From Typha latifolia (Eukaryota > Streptophyta > Magnoliopsida > Poales > Typhaceae): 64,000 bases of DNA. The stretch spans positions 3,968,001-4,032,000 of the forward strand of contig CM034107.1 of assembly GCA_019914945.1 (NCBI GenBank), written 5' to 3'. Numbering within the stretch: the first letter of the stretch is position 1; every line of letters begins with the position of its first letter. A program made the position numbers and the translations under genes. The notes below the pieces were generated by a model. The model made no database searches. It was not told the DNA's origin and worked only from the letters and a program-made list of their open reading frames with translations. Of the stretch, positions 37,057 to 49,322 are shown piece after piece.

Positions 37057-39072
37057 TCCCGAATCTTGAAGCAGCTCGTTCGGAAATCGAAATCGAACGA
37101 GTCAAAATCTTCGGTAAATCTATGCTCCTCCTTTTTAGATCGGAGAGGGATGTAATTTTTATTTATTTATGCGGTAGAAGAAAAGGGAAGGCTTTTTATT
37201 TTCAAGCATCCTTTCTTTTGAATCGATGGATCTAAATGGTAGGAACCGAAGGAGAAACCTATCAGATGATCTGTTGATTTCTTTTGTATATAAAGTTTTC
37301 TCGTGTTTTTTGGGATAATAAAACAAGCGAGGAGATCTCTTGATAGAATGTTCGATTATTCTATTACTGTCGCAGATGTTGTTCTTTTGGGATCCCTCAA
37401 CAATGTTGACCGACCATTTGCATGCACTTCAGTTGTTTATCGAGACTTATGGAAGAGAAATTATTTGAACGTAGTGTGGATAGATATTGTCGCCTTGCTA
37501 TTAACTGGCTCCTTGGATTCCAGGATTAGATTTCAAAGATACCTTCCCACTTTTACTTATTCTTCGTTGGGATGAGAATCTAAAGATATTTTATCTTTTC
37601 TATAGATCGTATTGAAAGTAACTTGTCAAAATCTTGTTCATATTCTCTCTGTGGTGAAGCCCAGGCCTTGCTTAGACCACATCATTTAGGATATCCAAAC
37701 TCTCTTTGGCCACTCCTAATTGGCTCCTTCAGTTTGCGAAATTTTCTCCTTTTACTATTTGCTATCATCTGAGAGGGGAGCATCTCTCGTGACGATAGTA
37801 ATTGGCAACTGAAATCTTATTTCTTTTGCTAGCCTCTGAGAGGGGATGGATCCTTTCATGACTATCAAACTTTTATATTATGACTCTGAGGCTCTCAGGC
37901 CATGATTTGGATAGAGTCATGTTTTTTAGGTAATACAATACCTTCTTTTATCAAAAGAAAAAAGAAACTTGAAATAGTATGTGGATCACTTGATAGTTGA
38001 TAGGTCTTGTTATAGTTATTATATAAATAGCTAAAACTCTTTATATAGATTAAACCAACTATCCGTGTTGTTGTCCGCCGCTTGTCGGACGAGATGAGAG
38101 AAGTAGACCTGGACGGGTTGGAGCAGGTGAACTCGAGTTAGGGCATTCAGATTGGATGCGACAATGTCTTTATCGACGGGCTTTAATAGTACACGAACGA
38201 TGGTAAAGTCGAAGAGTAACTCGTTCGGTATCTTTTTCTCTCCCTCTCCCTCTCTCTTTTATGGTACATACCGGCCAACCATTCCTTCTCTTGTGGTACA
38301 TGTTAGTTAAAAAGATTTGATTGTTAAAGATTTCTCTCTTGTGATAAATATAATTATGTTTTACTTATAAGAGAAAGTATTTATATTAAACTATTTAAAT
38401 TTGATTTTTTTGAAGATAGATTTCAATTTAAATATTTTTTTTATCTCTATATGTTATTAAATTTAGTTTAAATTAATCTTAAACTAACGAGAGATATATT
38501 AAATAATAAAAAATAATTAAATAGATAAAATTAATTAAATTTTCATCAAGTAAAGAAATATCAATACCTTTATTATGATATATATATACAACTCTCAGAA
38601 TATAAATATTTTTACTTTATAAATTATTAAGATAATATAATTATTAAAAATAATGTGCAAGATAACATATTTAAAAAATAAAAATTATCTATTGAAAGAT
38701 AATATCTTTTAAATTTGTTGTATTTTTATACGGAAGAAGCGCTCTTAGATTAAATAGCTTAGTCAAATTATAATAATATTAAAATTAAACAACCGAGTCA
38801 ATTCAATCCTTTTAAAATGATGGCTCTTTAAAAATAAAAATGAATAAGTATAACGTGCATATAGCATTCTAGTGGAAATTTTACTAAAATCTAATTCCAA
38901 CGTTTATGGGTGAAGTTAAATCCATAATCTTTATCATGAATTAGTACCACTGGGTTATCTAATATGTCCAGTTATTATGGATGGAATTAACTCCATAATC
39001 TGGTATTGGGCTATCTAATACGTCTAGTCATCTTGACATCAGAGAAATGTGCTTTTAAGTAACTGATAGATT
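37057..39072. other. 3' region of the serine-rich gene and spacer
   Basis: A possible 3' UTR donor (TTCG|GTAAAT) lies near 37112. The remainder is AT-rich with no recognised gene. Confidence 0.4.
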
Positions 39073-39195
39073 AACCAATGGTATAGTGCTGTTAAATTTC
39101 GAATAGTTAGCCCAACCAATGATATAGTGCTGTTAAATTTCGAATAGTTAGCCCAACCAATGGTATAAGTGCTGTTAAATTTTGAATAGTTAGCC
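39073..39195 (+). repeat. Tandem repeat, three copies of a 41-bp unit
   Basis: Units start at 39073, 39114 and 39155 with AACCAATG(G/A)TATA and GTGCTGTTAAATTT; they differ at a few bases. Confidence 0.95.
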
Positions 39196-39609
39196 CTCAC
39201 TTTCTCCCCATCCATCCTGATCAAGCCATCACCTATCCAATGCCCCAACGGAATAGGATCTCCGTTTGTCCAAAGGTGTCTTTTTCTTTCTTTACAATAC
39301 GGCTCTTATTCCTTAAAGCCCGTTCACATTACGATCTACGAACGGAGGTGAAATAAGAATAACAAAAAGAATATTTTATTACCAAAATGAAAAGATTTAC
39401 TTTATGAATAATTACTTGTATTCCAGAATAAATATGTAATAATTATTTTTAATATGATATAAAATAATAGTAAAAAATAAAATTATTAAAATACATTTTG
39501 ATTTAATAATAATTTTAATAAATAGTATTTATTTTATAGAATATAGATATTTTGATATTTAGCTGTTATTCTAGAATAAGGAGGTGTATTCTCAAAACAA
39601 AATTTTTAT

Positions 39610-39672
39610 TATTCTCAAACAAAATTATAGTTTACACCCTATATTTTTATTATTTACAAATTAAGCCCTGTG
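39610..39672. mobile_element. Lone end of the copy A/B MITE family
   Basis: AATTATAGTTTACACCCTAT and the following TTATTATTTACAAATTAAGCCCT resemble the terminal repeats of the elements at 1104 and 35592. No partner end was found. Confidence 0.4.
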
Positions 39673-39806
39673 AATGTGATTTCCCAAATTTTTATTATTT
39701 CTAGGAGGTGGCTAAAGCGGTCGATTAACGAATGGCTATAGCCCACGATCGAAGTATGCCACCAGTTTAGGGAGATGGGAATTGGGTTGCCACTGCTTTC
39801 CAGAGA

Positions 39807-39809
<3 letters not shown>

Positions 39810-39846
<37 letters not shown>
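39810..39846 (+). repeat. (AG)n microsatellite
   Basis: About 18 AG units. Confidence 0.95.
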
Positions 39847-39847
<1 letters not shown>

Positions 39848-40398
39848 AAAGGGATGGACTTGCTAACCAGGCAAGGCAAGGCAAGGCGGCCGGAAAAAGA
39901 AGTCTTTTCTTTCCCGGGGAATACTGAGGCGGAGGTGCGTCCACAGAAGAGGAAAGAGCAATGCATCTTGCTCAGCAGGGCCTAGCTTGCAGTGGGAGTG
40001 TTCCGGGAGTACTCTGTTAGATTTCACTTATCTTAGAAAGAATAAAAGAAAAATAAATAATAAGAGACAAATAATGATAATAGATGCACAAACATGCACA
40101 CACACATATATATATATAGTACATTATTTATAAATTTACCTGCATTCGGATCAAGTGATCAACGGATTTCACAATTTGAATGGAAGATGTCCAGAGAGTA
40201 CTTAAACAAGCACAAATTCGATAAAAAGCTAATGAAATGAATAATCGAGATGATGGCATAGGCCCAATCTTGTATATCTGGTTCCACATAAGCTGAAAGT
40301 TGATCTCATACAAGAAAGATAACATAACTGCAAGGAAATAACTTGCTAACGGGCATCAATATGCTATGTTACAGAGAAGTTGATGGAAGGATCATGGC

Positions 40399-43300
40399 CT
40401 ACGCAGATATAGTTTCACTGATATCAACCGAAATGTTGAAACCGGGAGGGATGAACACAACATCATCCCATTTTGATGAAGAACTCTCCTGCAAATGTGC
40501 TTGTTAACTTGTAGAGTTATGAATTATAATAAATACAAGTGCTTACTGAAATGCAATATAATGTGCCGTAACCTGTAATTTACCTTCATTGCTTTAATAA
40601 TTTCCTCCAATACACAAACCTGAGAAGACAACAGTAACATGACATGAACCAAGGTAGTCTTTGAACTCTTCATGGCAATCTATCTGATGGTATGTGATGT
40701 TACATACCTGAATGTCACCCTTCCTTAAGGATGGATTTAATTGCCTCTGCTGTTGAGAAGCTCTCGTAAGCGAGTCTTCTAAATCCTCCTTGATATATGA
40801 AGGGCAAAATATTAGATTTAAGACAACTTAAAGTGACAGAATACAGAAACAAAATATATGTTTCTCTTAACCTTTCTGAAGAAAACAGGCCGATATCTCT
40901 TATTTAGACTTTTTAAGACCAAACTCCTTGACTGAAATGAACAAGAGTCAGTATTATAAGACTGTGCAATAATGTCAAGAAAATAGTTCAGGTAGGAACT
41001 GATATAATCTGATCGAAGAGTTCTTGAAGCATATGAGAAATTACAGTTGAAGTCTACATCAGTGAATAGAAGCGACCCACAAATATGCATCTTTCTCCTC
41101 TCTCTCATTAACTAATGCAATATTTTTCCTTTTTTCTGAGAGAGCACAAACCTTGGAATAGGTGATTACTACTACAAGGAATGATCTAAATTTTGAGTGT
41201 CTTGATTCTCCTATTTACATAGAAAAATCAACATCTTATTTGGTTGCCTATAAAGGTCCCTCATTTATGTATAGAGAATGATCTGACTAGCAGTAAAATA
41301 ATGCATATTCTTCTTAAGGTAAAAGTTCTATCAAACTCATCTTTTAACTCCTTAGGGTACACCACAAGTATCAACGCATGTATAGCAAAACCATAATTCA
41401 GAAAATGTGACAAGGATACAGAAAACCCAGTCTATGCAATAGATTGGATAAATAATGCAGCATGAAGTAGCTTGATGGTCAAGTGCAAAAAGAGAATATG
41501 ATTGGAAGGAAATACACAGAAGTTGATTCCAGATAAGAGCTAATAATTAAAATATATGGAAGGTAAACTAATAAAGTGAATAGTTAAAGAAACACTAGAA
41601 CTCACACCAGCGGGATGCAAGAAATTCAACAGGCAACAAACTAACTTGCCCCTGTGAGAACAAAATCAACACCTCAAGAAGGCAGCAAGGATAAAACTAG
41701 CTTTAGTTAATCTTAAAACTAATAAAAGAAAACTAGCACAAATCAGATCTGAAGAGCTTATTTTTCTTCTTTTTTCCTAAACCGGAGCCTGACACTAAGG
41801 AGAACATACAAGTAGGAAGCAGGTGAATAAATCAAAAAATGGCCCATGCCAGATGCAACTTAGACCATATTGTGGAAGTGGTGAGACTCATTGCTCATTG
41901 GTCACATGAGCTAGAAACCAGGATAAACATTATGTCCGCTGCATCTTTGTTTAGAGAAGTAGACCATACATGCATTGAATCAAATGAACCCACAAGGACC
42001 TTAAGATTAGTTCGAATTATAGAACCTTCAACTTAGAGCTGACCTGAACCCAATCCAATTAGGTGTGGTTCCCCAAATATAGGTCAGAACTCAGAACTAG
42101 ATCAAGCAAAATCTGGACCAGCTTGACCCACTTGCCAAGATTTGTTCTGTTTAGGTCGCATAGTATCATCAACAAGTGCGAGCGAATTTTGTTTTAAAAC
42201 TGTCCAATCAAGTTGGGATTTCAATGAACAATACTGGCCCAGAAAACTAGCTAGTTGAGGATATGCTTTGACAAGGGCTTTGGTCAGCTAACTAATCTGC
42301 AAGTAGAGCCCTGGATGAAACATTTGGGCAATTTGGTATATGTGCTCTGTTTGGCCCTTGCTGCTGATCATGATGATCCATAATAATGAGTTGTAAAAAG
42401 AATGATATAAGCTATTCTCTTATAACACCTTAAATATTTCGTGTCCAACTCTATACATAAAATAATAAAATTATTCCATTACTAATCTCATGATTTGAAA
42501 ATATAAAGTGCGATTTGGATTATTACCAGATGGAATGGGGTACACTCAGTGCACTAATTTTTTAGAAATTAATACACTTATGAGATTCAGAAGGCTGATA
42601 ATGACAGACTAAGCCTGTCACACTAATGTCCCTATGTCAGATGGAAGATGCAACCACTAAAAGTCTAAAAGCACGGGACGCATTTGAAATGTTTTGCTCA
42701 TTTCCTTTCTATCTGTTTGCAACTTTGAGTTTAATAGCTGGAAATCATAGAAAGCAAATAACAGAAGGCTCCTAGAATTATGAAAAAGACAACAGGTAAA
42801 CCGCGCCTCTTGCAAGTAAAAAATTATTAATAGACAGTGGTAGCATAACATTCAGACCTGGAAAACTGGAACTCCAGAAAAACCATCTGAAAGATACCCT
42901 GCCTTCTCTTTCTCCTGTAAAACAAGAAGGAAACTTCTTCAATATATATAACCCTTCAAAAGAGCCTATTTGGACAGTTCGACAACCAAACTGAAAATCG
43001 CAAATATGCCTCTTCAAAGTCCTATTATTTGTGTATATACGAGTCCAAAAGTTGTGATTTTGTACACATGCCACCCCAACAACAATCTTGGAAGGGCATA
43101 TATACAAATTATATTTTGGACGGGTATGCATGCAAATAATAGATTTTTTGCCACAGTATACAAGCAGAAAACACAAGAACTCCTTAAAGCATGCTCATCT
43201 AGGAGAACTGCAGCTTGTAGAAGGCAACAAAAGAGAGATGGAAAGGAATCAACATTTTCTATATGCAGATAAAGGGAAAGGCTCAATAATGTTAACAAGT

Positions 43301-44852
43301 GCAGAATCAACATTAGGGAAGACAAAAGCTATTTATGAATAATTAACTTGATTCCACTAGATAAAACAACATCATTTTCTTTTCTGTACTAGTACATCTC
43401 TTATGCCTTTTTCTCTTCTCTATCTTTCGCATAGATTTCTACATTTGTTTCTTCCTAATATTACATAATTGAAAACATTAGCTGCAAGTGGGTGGCAGTG
43501 TAGCTAAAAATGTTGGCTTAATGTACATGGAGATGGTAATTTTGCCACTAACCACAAACTATAGGATTTTACTTCCTCTGTTGGTTTTTCGCTTATTCTT
43601 TCAGTCACTTGCTAGATTACTCAAAATGTATATCAGCTTCAACTTTCAGAAAATATTTCTAAATGAGAAAAGTTGAAAAGAGAAACTCTGTTACGTGCGA
43701 CTGTTATAATATGTCCACAATTAAAGAACCAATTGAAGAAACTGCACCAAAAGTACTTTTTTGCCGCTTAAATGAAATGTCCTTCCTGCAATGCTCACAG
43801 AGAAGTTTCACCAGAACATTTTTGACATGAGCATGCAGTAATACTTGATGTTTATATATGTTTGCACAAGGATTCATCTTCCTTTTATTCTATTAGAAAA
43901 AAAACTGTCTTTTCATCCAGAAATTGCTCTAAACGAAGGAAATGGAGAATGGATACAAGTTTGAATAGCTCTTCTATTGGACGTAGGACCTATAAAAGTA
44001 TAGGTTTTATAGGTTTCTTGCTCATTTGTTTACTATCCTCAACTACAGATAAAGAGCAATCACCTTAATAGCATTTGCCACCTGAGACGAATCTGGAACA
44101 AATCTGAAGGCAACCCCATCGACCTTGAGCTGGAAAATCTGCAATGAAAGTGCCCCAAATCTGAGAATGCAAGGCCAAGCAAACGCCTTTTCTTCACATA
44201 GCACTTATAACAAAAACGTAGAACTCAATGTAAACAGCAAGCAGTAGCATTTACGCAGTATACCACACACAAAAAAAATAAAAAGAACAGGCCCCACCTT
44301 GTTGAGCGCGACGGCGACGACCTTCGACCCCTCGCGCATGTCCTTGTTCATCGACCTCATCTGCTCCAAGAGCTTCTCCGCGTCCTCCTTATTAAAGCAG
44401 AAGAGCCCCAACGACTTCCCCGTCCTCACCCCAGACACCAGCACGAACTCCTCCGCCGCGTTGCTGAGCGCGTACACGGGCACCCCGGCGAGCCGCTCCT
44501 CGATGGCCTTGGGCGACATGGCCAGGTCGAACACGTGTGCCGCGCGCGCCCACGCCGGGCCTCGAGCGGAGGAGGAGGAGGTGGTGGTGACGGCGCCCGA
44601 TTGGAGGGCTCGCTTCGCGTGGGTGGTGATGAACTGGACGGTGGAATCGAGATGGGTTAGGAGGGAGGAGGGGCTGGGGTTGGGGTTGGGGTTGGGGTTG
44701 GGGTTGGGGTTGGGGAAGGAGGGGGAGAGGTGGGAGAAGAAGGCGGCGAGGTGGGATTGGATTGGGAGGAAGGGGTTTGGGGAGATGGATTTGGGTTTGG
44801 GTTCCGGAGGGGATTGGGAGAAGGGATTGGGCCAGGTGAAAGTGAAGGGCAT
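40399..44852 (-). CDS. TIC22: TIC22, intermembrane-space component of the chloroplast protein import machinery
   Basis: TIC22 acts between the TOC and TIC complexes, holding preproteins during passage through the plastid envelope. Seven exons join in phase to 317 residues, near Arabidopsis TIC22-III (313): 44852-44298, 44138-44064, 42914-42858, 40931-40872, 40788-40708, 40619-40584, 40488-40399. Family blocks are IEERLAGVPVYALSNAAEEF, GKSLGLFCFNKEDAEKLLEQ, GSKVVAVALNK, LKVDGVAFRFVPDSSQVANA, FSGVPVFQSRSLVLK, RYRPVFFRKEDLEDSL and DDVVFIPPGFNISVD. The N-terminus is Ser/Pro-rich with an Asn-Pro repeat (about residues 49-60) coded by a GGGGTT-type minisatellite; it may act as a targeting region. 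The first exon is GC-rich and later exons AT-rich. Introns 2 and 3 are long (1.1 and 1.9 kb). All junctions are GT-AG. Confidence 0.92.
44667..44716 (-). repeat. In-frame GGGGTT/AACCCC minisatellite inside TIC22 exon 1
   Basis: About eight hexamer units encode the (Asn-Pro)n run of TIC22. The unit length of 6 keeps the frame when copies are gained or lost. Confidence 0.9.
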
Positions 44853-47800
44853 CTTGGGAGGAAGAAGCTTTTGCTTATGAGCTTTTTAGGAGGAGGAGGA
44901 GGACGAGGCTTGAGTTGGAGGAGGACATGGGAAGAGGGAAATATAGGAAGGGTTTTAGAAGGGGTTTATGGTCTTGCACTTTTACTCTTAGAATGTTGTT
45001 GTTCCTTAATAAAATGAATCACATTCTGTGGTCCCTATTTCGGTGGTGGATGATGAGAGCAACCTTGTCGGCCACCAAGCCCAAGATGCAAGGAGGTTTC
45101 AAATGTTAGAGACCTCAGAAGTGCCGGGTTTGCCTTTTGTGGCGACGTCGACGAGAATCAGAGAGCTGCTCAATTAGGAGGATTATTGGATCAGGCCTTC
45201 CCACGAGGAGTCTTAATCTGACTTATTTGATGCAGTAGAAGGCAGTGTTAGAAGATTTTGAGAGGTCCCCGTGAGATAAGAGATGCATACCTTAGTTAAT
45301 TAAGAGAATGATATAAGCTTTGGATGCTTATATAAAGACAGCAAGATGAGCGTAGAAGTGAGCACTAGTGGGCTGCCCTATATTAGATTGATTATCTACC
45401 ACTACATATTAAGGATCTCAGAAGTATATTTATATCCCCATATGTCAACACTGCTACAGCAAAATTATTGTATATAGCAAAAATTATGAGTCATCACTCA
45501 AAGACACTCTAATCCTATTTTATCGATAATATCTATTTGAACCTATTCACTAATTTTCACTTAAATACCTCAAAAGGTTTAACTCACATCAATCGATAGC
45601 ATCATTGCATGTCTAATCTTGACAAATAATATGTCTAATTATTTGGGATCTATAAACTAGGATATCAAACATTGACTCTATTATATAATATTATAATATA
45701 ATTCTTTTACCCCCCTCACTCTTGCTAGGAAAATGTCACTATCAATAAGTAGAAATTACACCCCTTAATATAGTGCACATACATTGGTGATATGCTATTA
45801 TGTAAATAAGATATTAATATGACTATTATCATATATTAGGTGTTATATTACAAACATGCTATATAAAAGCAAGCCATCAACATGACAATCTATACCCACA
45901 CTAACGAACATCATCATCATAGAATAATTATGTATTGTATTGTAAACATGCTATATCAATCATGTGCGGTCATCTGAATAATGTAACCATACCATATATA
46001 GAGGTCTTACTTATGTAATTATATCACCATATATTTATTATTAATAATTAGCAAGAGGATAGTCTGCTTGTTTGAAATCTCTTCAAAATCTCTTCTACCA
46101 AATGACAGATAGGTTTCTCGGTGACCATAGTCTACCCCGAGGTCCACATAAATCAGTTGGGAATCTGCACCAATGCTTATCACTAAAACAGGCATTGCAA
46201 ATCTAGCAGTATGATGCACACAATCACTCAAAAGCAAAGTTGAGGAAGGAAAGCAATGGAGTTAAAGGGGAGGGAATTCCATTTGATCAGACTACCAGGT
46301 TGCTAATGGCCTTAAAAGAATAGCCCAAAGCTAACCCAACCTAGCGAGCTGCACAAGGGCGGGGGCTCGGCTTGGGTTGGGACCCATAGCCCCACCCACG
46401 TAGCCCACAGAGGGGGCGAGCTCAAGAATGGGCACAAACACAAGAGCAGGTGTATAGCTCACGAACAGAGGAAGAAAGAAAGAAGGACTAGGGAGAAAGA
46501 GGAGGTCGTCACCGTGGGAAAAGAGGGAGGGATTAAGACAAAGCAACTAGCCAACACCAATGCTGAGGTCAAAGGAAAAAATCATGGTAGGGGGGTTAGG
46601 ATCAGAAAGGAGGGAGGAGGGGAGCTACGTCGGCCTCGAGGATGGGAGGCGCGGTAAAGTTGGCTTTTGGGGTACATGCATACCACCATGAGAGGATTTG
46701 AAAAGAGATGGAGAGATTAGGGTCGCCGACGGAGGGGAAGGAGAGAGTGCTGCAATTTTCTAGACAACCACTGCAGTACTCCTACTCGGTAAGACGTTTC
46801 CCAATACCCCGATCCTCCGCGAATTCTCTTTGACTTCTTATATCCAAATACTGATTCGTTTCCCGTTTAGTTTCCGCGAAGAAATCCGGCGATGTGACGG
46901 AACCCCAGATCGGATGTGAAGGTAACCAATCATTGACCTCTCCTATCCATCCGTAAAACCACCGATGGCCACGCAGCAAGTATTAAAAGATTTGGATCTT
47001 TGGGTTAGGGTTGTGGTTAATGGATCGCCACGTTGTAATAGATTGAGAATGATGGAAAGTGGTGTTCATCTTCGAGCTCAATTTGGTGGAAATAGATCAT
47101 CACATGAAATATTCTCTTTTGTTTCTTTCTTAGCAATTAAAATTCCCAATGCTTTCTGTTGGATAATGTTATCTTTTAATATGATTCTAATGATTTCACA
47201 ACAAAAAAATTACATAATACTTAATGAGATGTTTGCAAATGCTAATTCCCATTTTTTTTTCTCTTGAGAATTTGTATTTCCTACTTGCAGTACAAACCCG
47301 AGTCTTGCAGCATTCAAGCGCACAAAGGTGACAGAATTAAAGTTCACTATCGTGTAAATTGCAATGTGATTGAAATTATTTGTTCATCAGTATTTCAATG
47401 CATAATTAATGCATTACCATAGTTAGCTGCCAGACTTCTCATTAACATACATTGCCACTGCATATGTTTACATTTGCTTGCATGTTGTTCGCATACATGT
47501 ACCAAGTCTCATCTTCCATGGTTCTTGAATATGCCTATGATGTATAAGTGTATTTTTTTTTCTCTTTTAAAAGTATCTTAGCTTAGAATAAAGATTAAAT
47601 GAGCATAAATATTTTAATTTTTAATACTAGAAGAAGAGGGCTAATATTAGTATAAATTATCGTAATATTTAGTTCGATACGAGTAGTAATTATATTTAAT
47701 ATGATATAAAATTAATATTAAAGTATTGAAGAATAATAAATTTGTATTGAGAATTAGTGATGTTTTATATAAAATAACGAAAATACTTTCGAGTATATGT

Positions 47801-47879
47801 TAAAGTAGTAGGAGTATATGTTAAAGTGGTAGTCCTAAATAGTATTTTTTTTTTTAAATTTATTAAAATCGCGGACTTA
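44853..47879. other. Spacer upstream of TIC22
   Basis: It holds the TIC22 promoter side and then AT-rich DNA. Around 46320-46960 there is a GC-richer patch with no conserved frame. Short frames near 46965 were judged spurious. Confidence 0.4.
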
Positions 47880-48240
47880 AAATACCCTATATACTCATGC
47901 ACTACGAGATAATACAAAGTTATAAGTTTGCACTGCGGAAAAATAACTTTGCACTTTTTATATAAAATAACCATGCACAAGATAAAGAAGCACTACGAGT
48001 TAATATAATGTTATAAGCATGTACTGCAGTGTAACACAAAATTATAAGCACGCACTGCGGTGTAATGCGAAATTATAAGCCTACATTCAATATAAAATAA
48101 TTATACGCTAAAAAAAAAAAAATATACACTGTGGGTTAATATAGGATTATAAGCTTGCACCGTGGTGTAATGTGAGGTTATAAACTCGCACTGTAGTGTA
48201 TTACGAGGTTTTAAGCCCGCGTTGTGAGAAAAGCGTGCGG
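47880..48240. repeat. Degenerate minisatellite, unit about 33-37 bp
   Basis: The words TTATAAGC, GCACTGCGGTGTAAT and their variants recur at least six times (for example near 48012, 48045, 48148, 48180), drifting from copy to copy. Confidence 0.8.
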
Positions 48241-48770
48241 ACTTAATATTTTTATTTTTATTTTTTTGCAGAATTTACTAGTTCAAAAAAAAATCTCAAC
48301 AATAGGTGAGATGACTAATATTTAAAAGAAGAAATAGATGAGAGACGAAATATAAACTGAAACTGAGATATTATCTAATCTAATAGAAGAAATAGTGGAG
48401 AGATTAATAGAAGAAATAGTGGAGAGATAGTAAATCTCAACTGAAATGATGCATAATTAAATATTATCTAATCTAAGGGCAAAATAATAATTATGAATTA
48501 TTATTAAAAAATTGTATAGAATAAGATGAGAGAGAATGATAAAAATCTATACTATAATTACAACACTAAAATAAAGAGACTTATTTTAGAATAAACCTAT
48601 TGAGCAGAGGCTTATCCCAGAGAAATAAATAATTGGCGACAACGTTAGGATATGACGTCAATGGGGACGTATACAATATACATATGTAATCATGTGTCTA
48701 TATACCATATCAGATATGGTACACTTCTGATTCTTCACACGGTATGTGTCAAATATGTTCTTCAAGCGTC

Positions 48771-49314
48771 TAGACATGATCAAATGGCCCAGCCCGCCCA
48801 TGCTCGGCCCGACCCGGCCCGAGCTCGAACTACCCATGGGCGGCACGGGCCAGCCCTTTGCCCGCCCGACCCGGCCCGAAAGCCCGCCCGTTTAGCCCGC
48901 AAGTAAGCCCGCCCGTCTACTACAGTGCTTTGCCCGTTTGCTACAGTAATTTACCATTGCTACAGTGAAAAAATATTTTAGTATTATACCATTTTGCATT
49001 ATTTTAAGCAGACTTTTAAAAAATTTTAATTTTTTATAATTTTTTTTTAAATAGAGGAATATAAATATTTTTAAAAAAAACTAATAGTTAAAAAAATTCT
49101 AAAAATAGCTGAAATATGATTTGAGCCGAGTGATTGGTGGGTTGGGCTGGCCCGGCCCAATCTCTCACGGGCCAACGGGCGGTAACGGGCTAGACTATTC
49201 TAGCCCGGCCCGGCCCGAGTGATTAATGGGTCGGGCCGTGAACAAAGACTTAAGCCCGCTTGGCCCGAAAAGCCCGGCCCGAACCCAGCCCGGCCCGCCC
49301 GGTTATCATGTCTA
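48771..49314. mobile_element. Non-autonomous hAT-like element with perfect ends and target-site duplication
   Basis: It begins TAGACATGAT and ends with the exact complement ATCATGTCTA, flanked by CAAGCGTC on both sides (48763-48770 and 49315-49322), a perfect 8-bp duplication diagnostic of hAT-type transposition. Both ends are packed with GGCCCGGCCCG/AGCCCG words, giving GC-rich ends around an AT-rich core. There is no transposase. Confidence 0.88.
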
Positions 49315-49322
49315 CAAGCGTC

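Noticed and set aside
42970..43342. Several open frames in TIC22 intron 2-3 region
   Set aside because: They overlap on both strands, show no conserved motif and lie around a well-phased TIC22 exon (42914-42858).
44299..44880. 193-residue plus-strand frame opposite TIC22 exon 1
   Set aside because: Antisense shadow with a (Gly-Leu)n run caused by the minisatellite; TIC22 explains the region.
46965..47267. 100-residue plus-strand frame
   Set aside because: No family resemblance; its second half is low-complexity and AT-rich, with no splice or promoter context.
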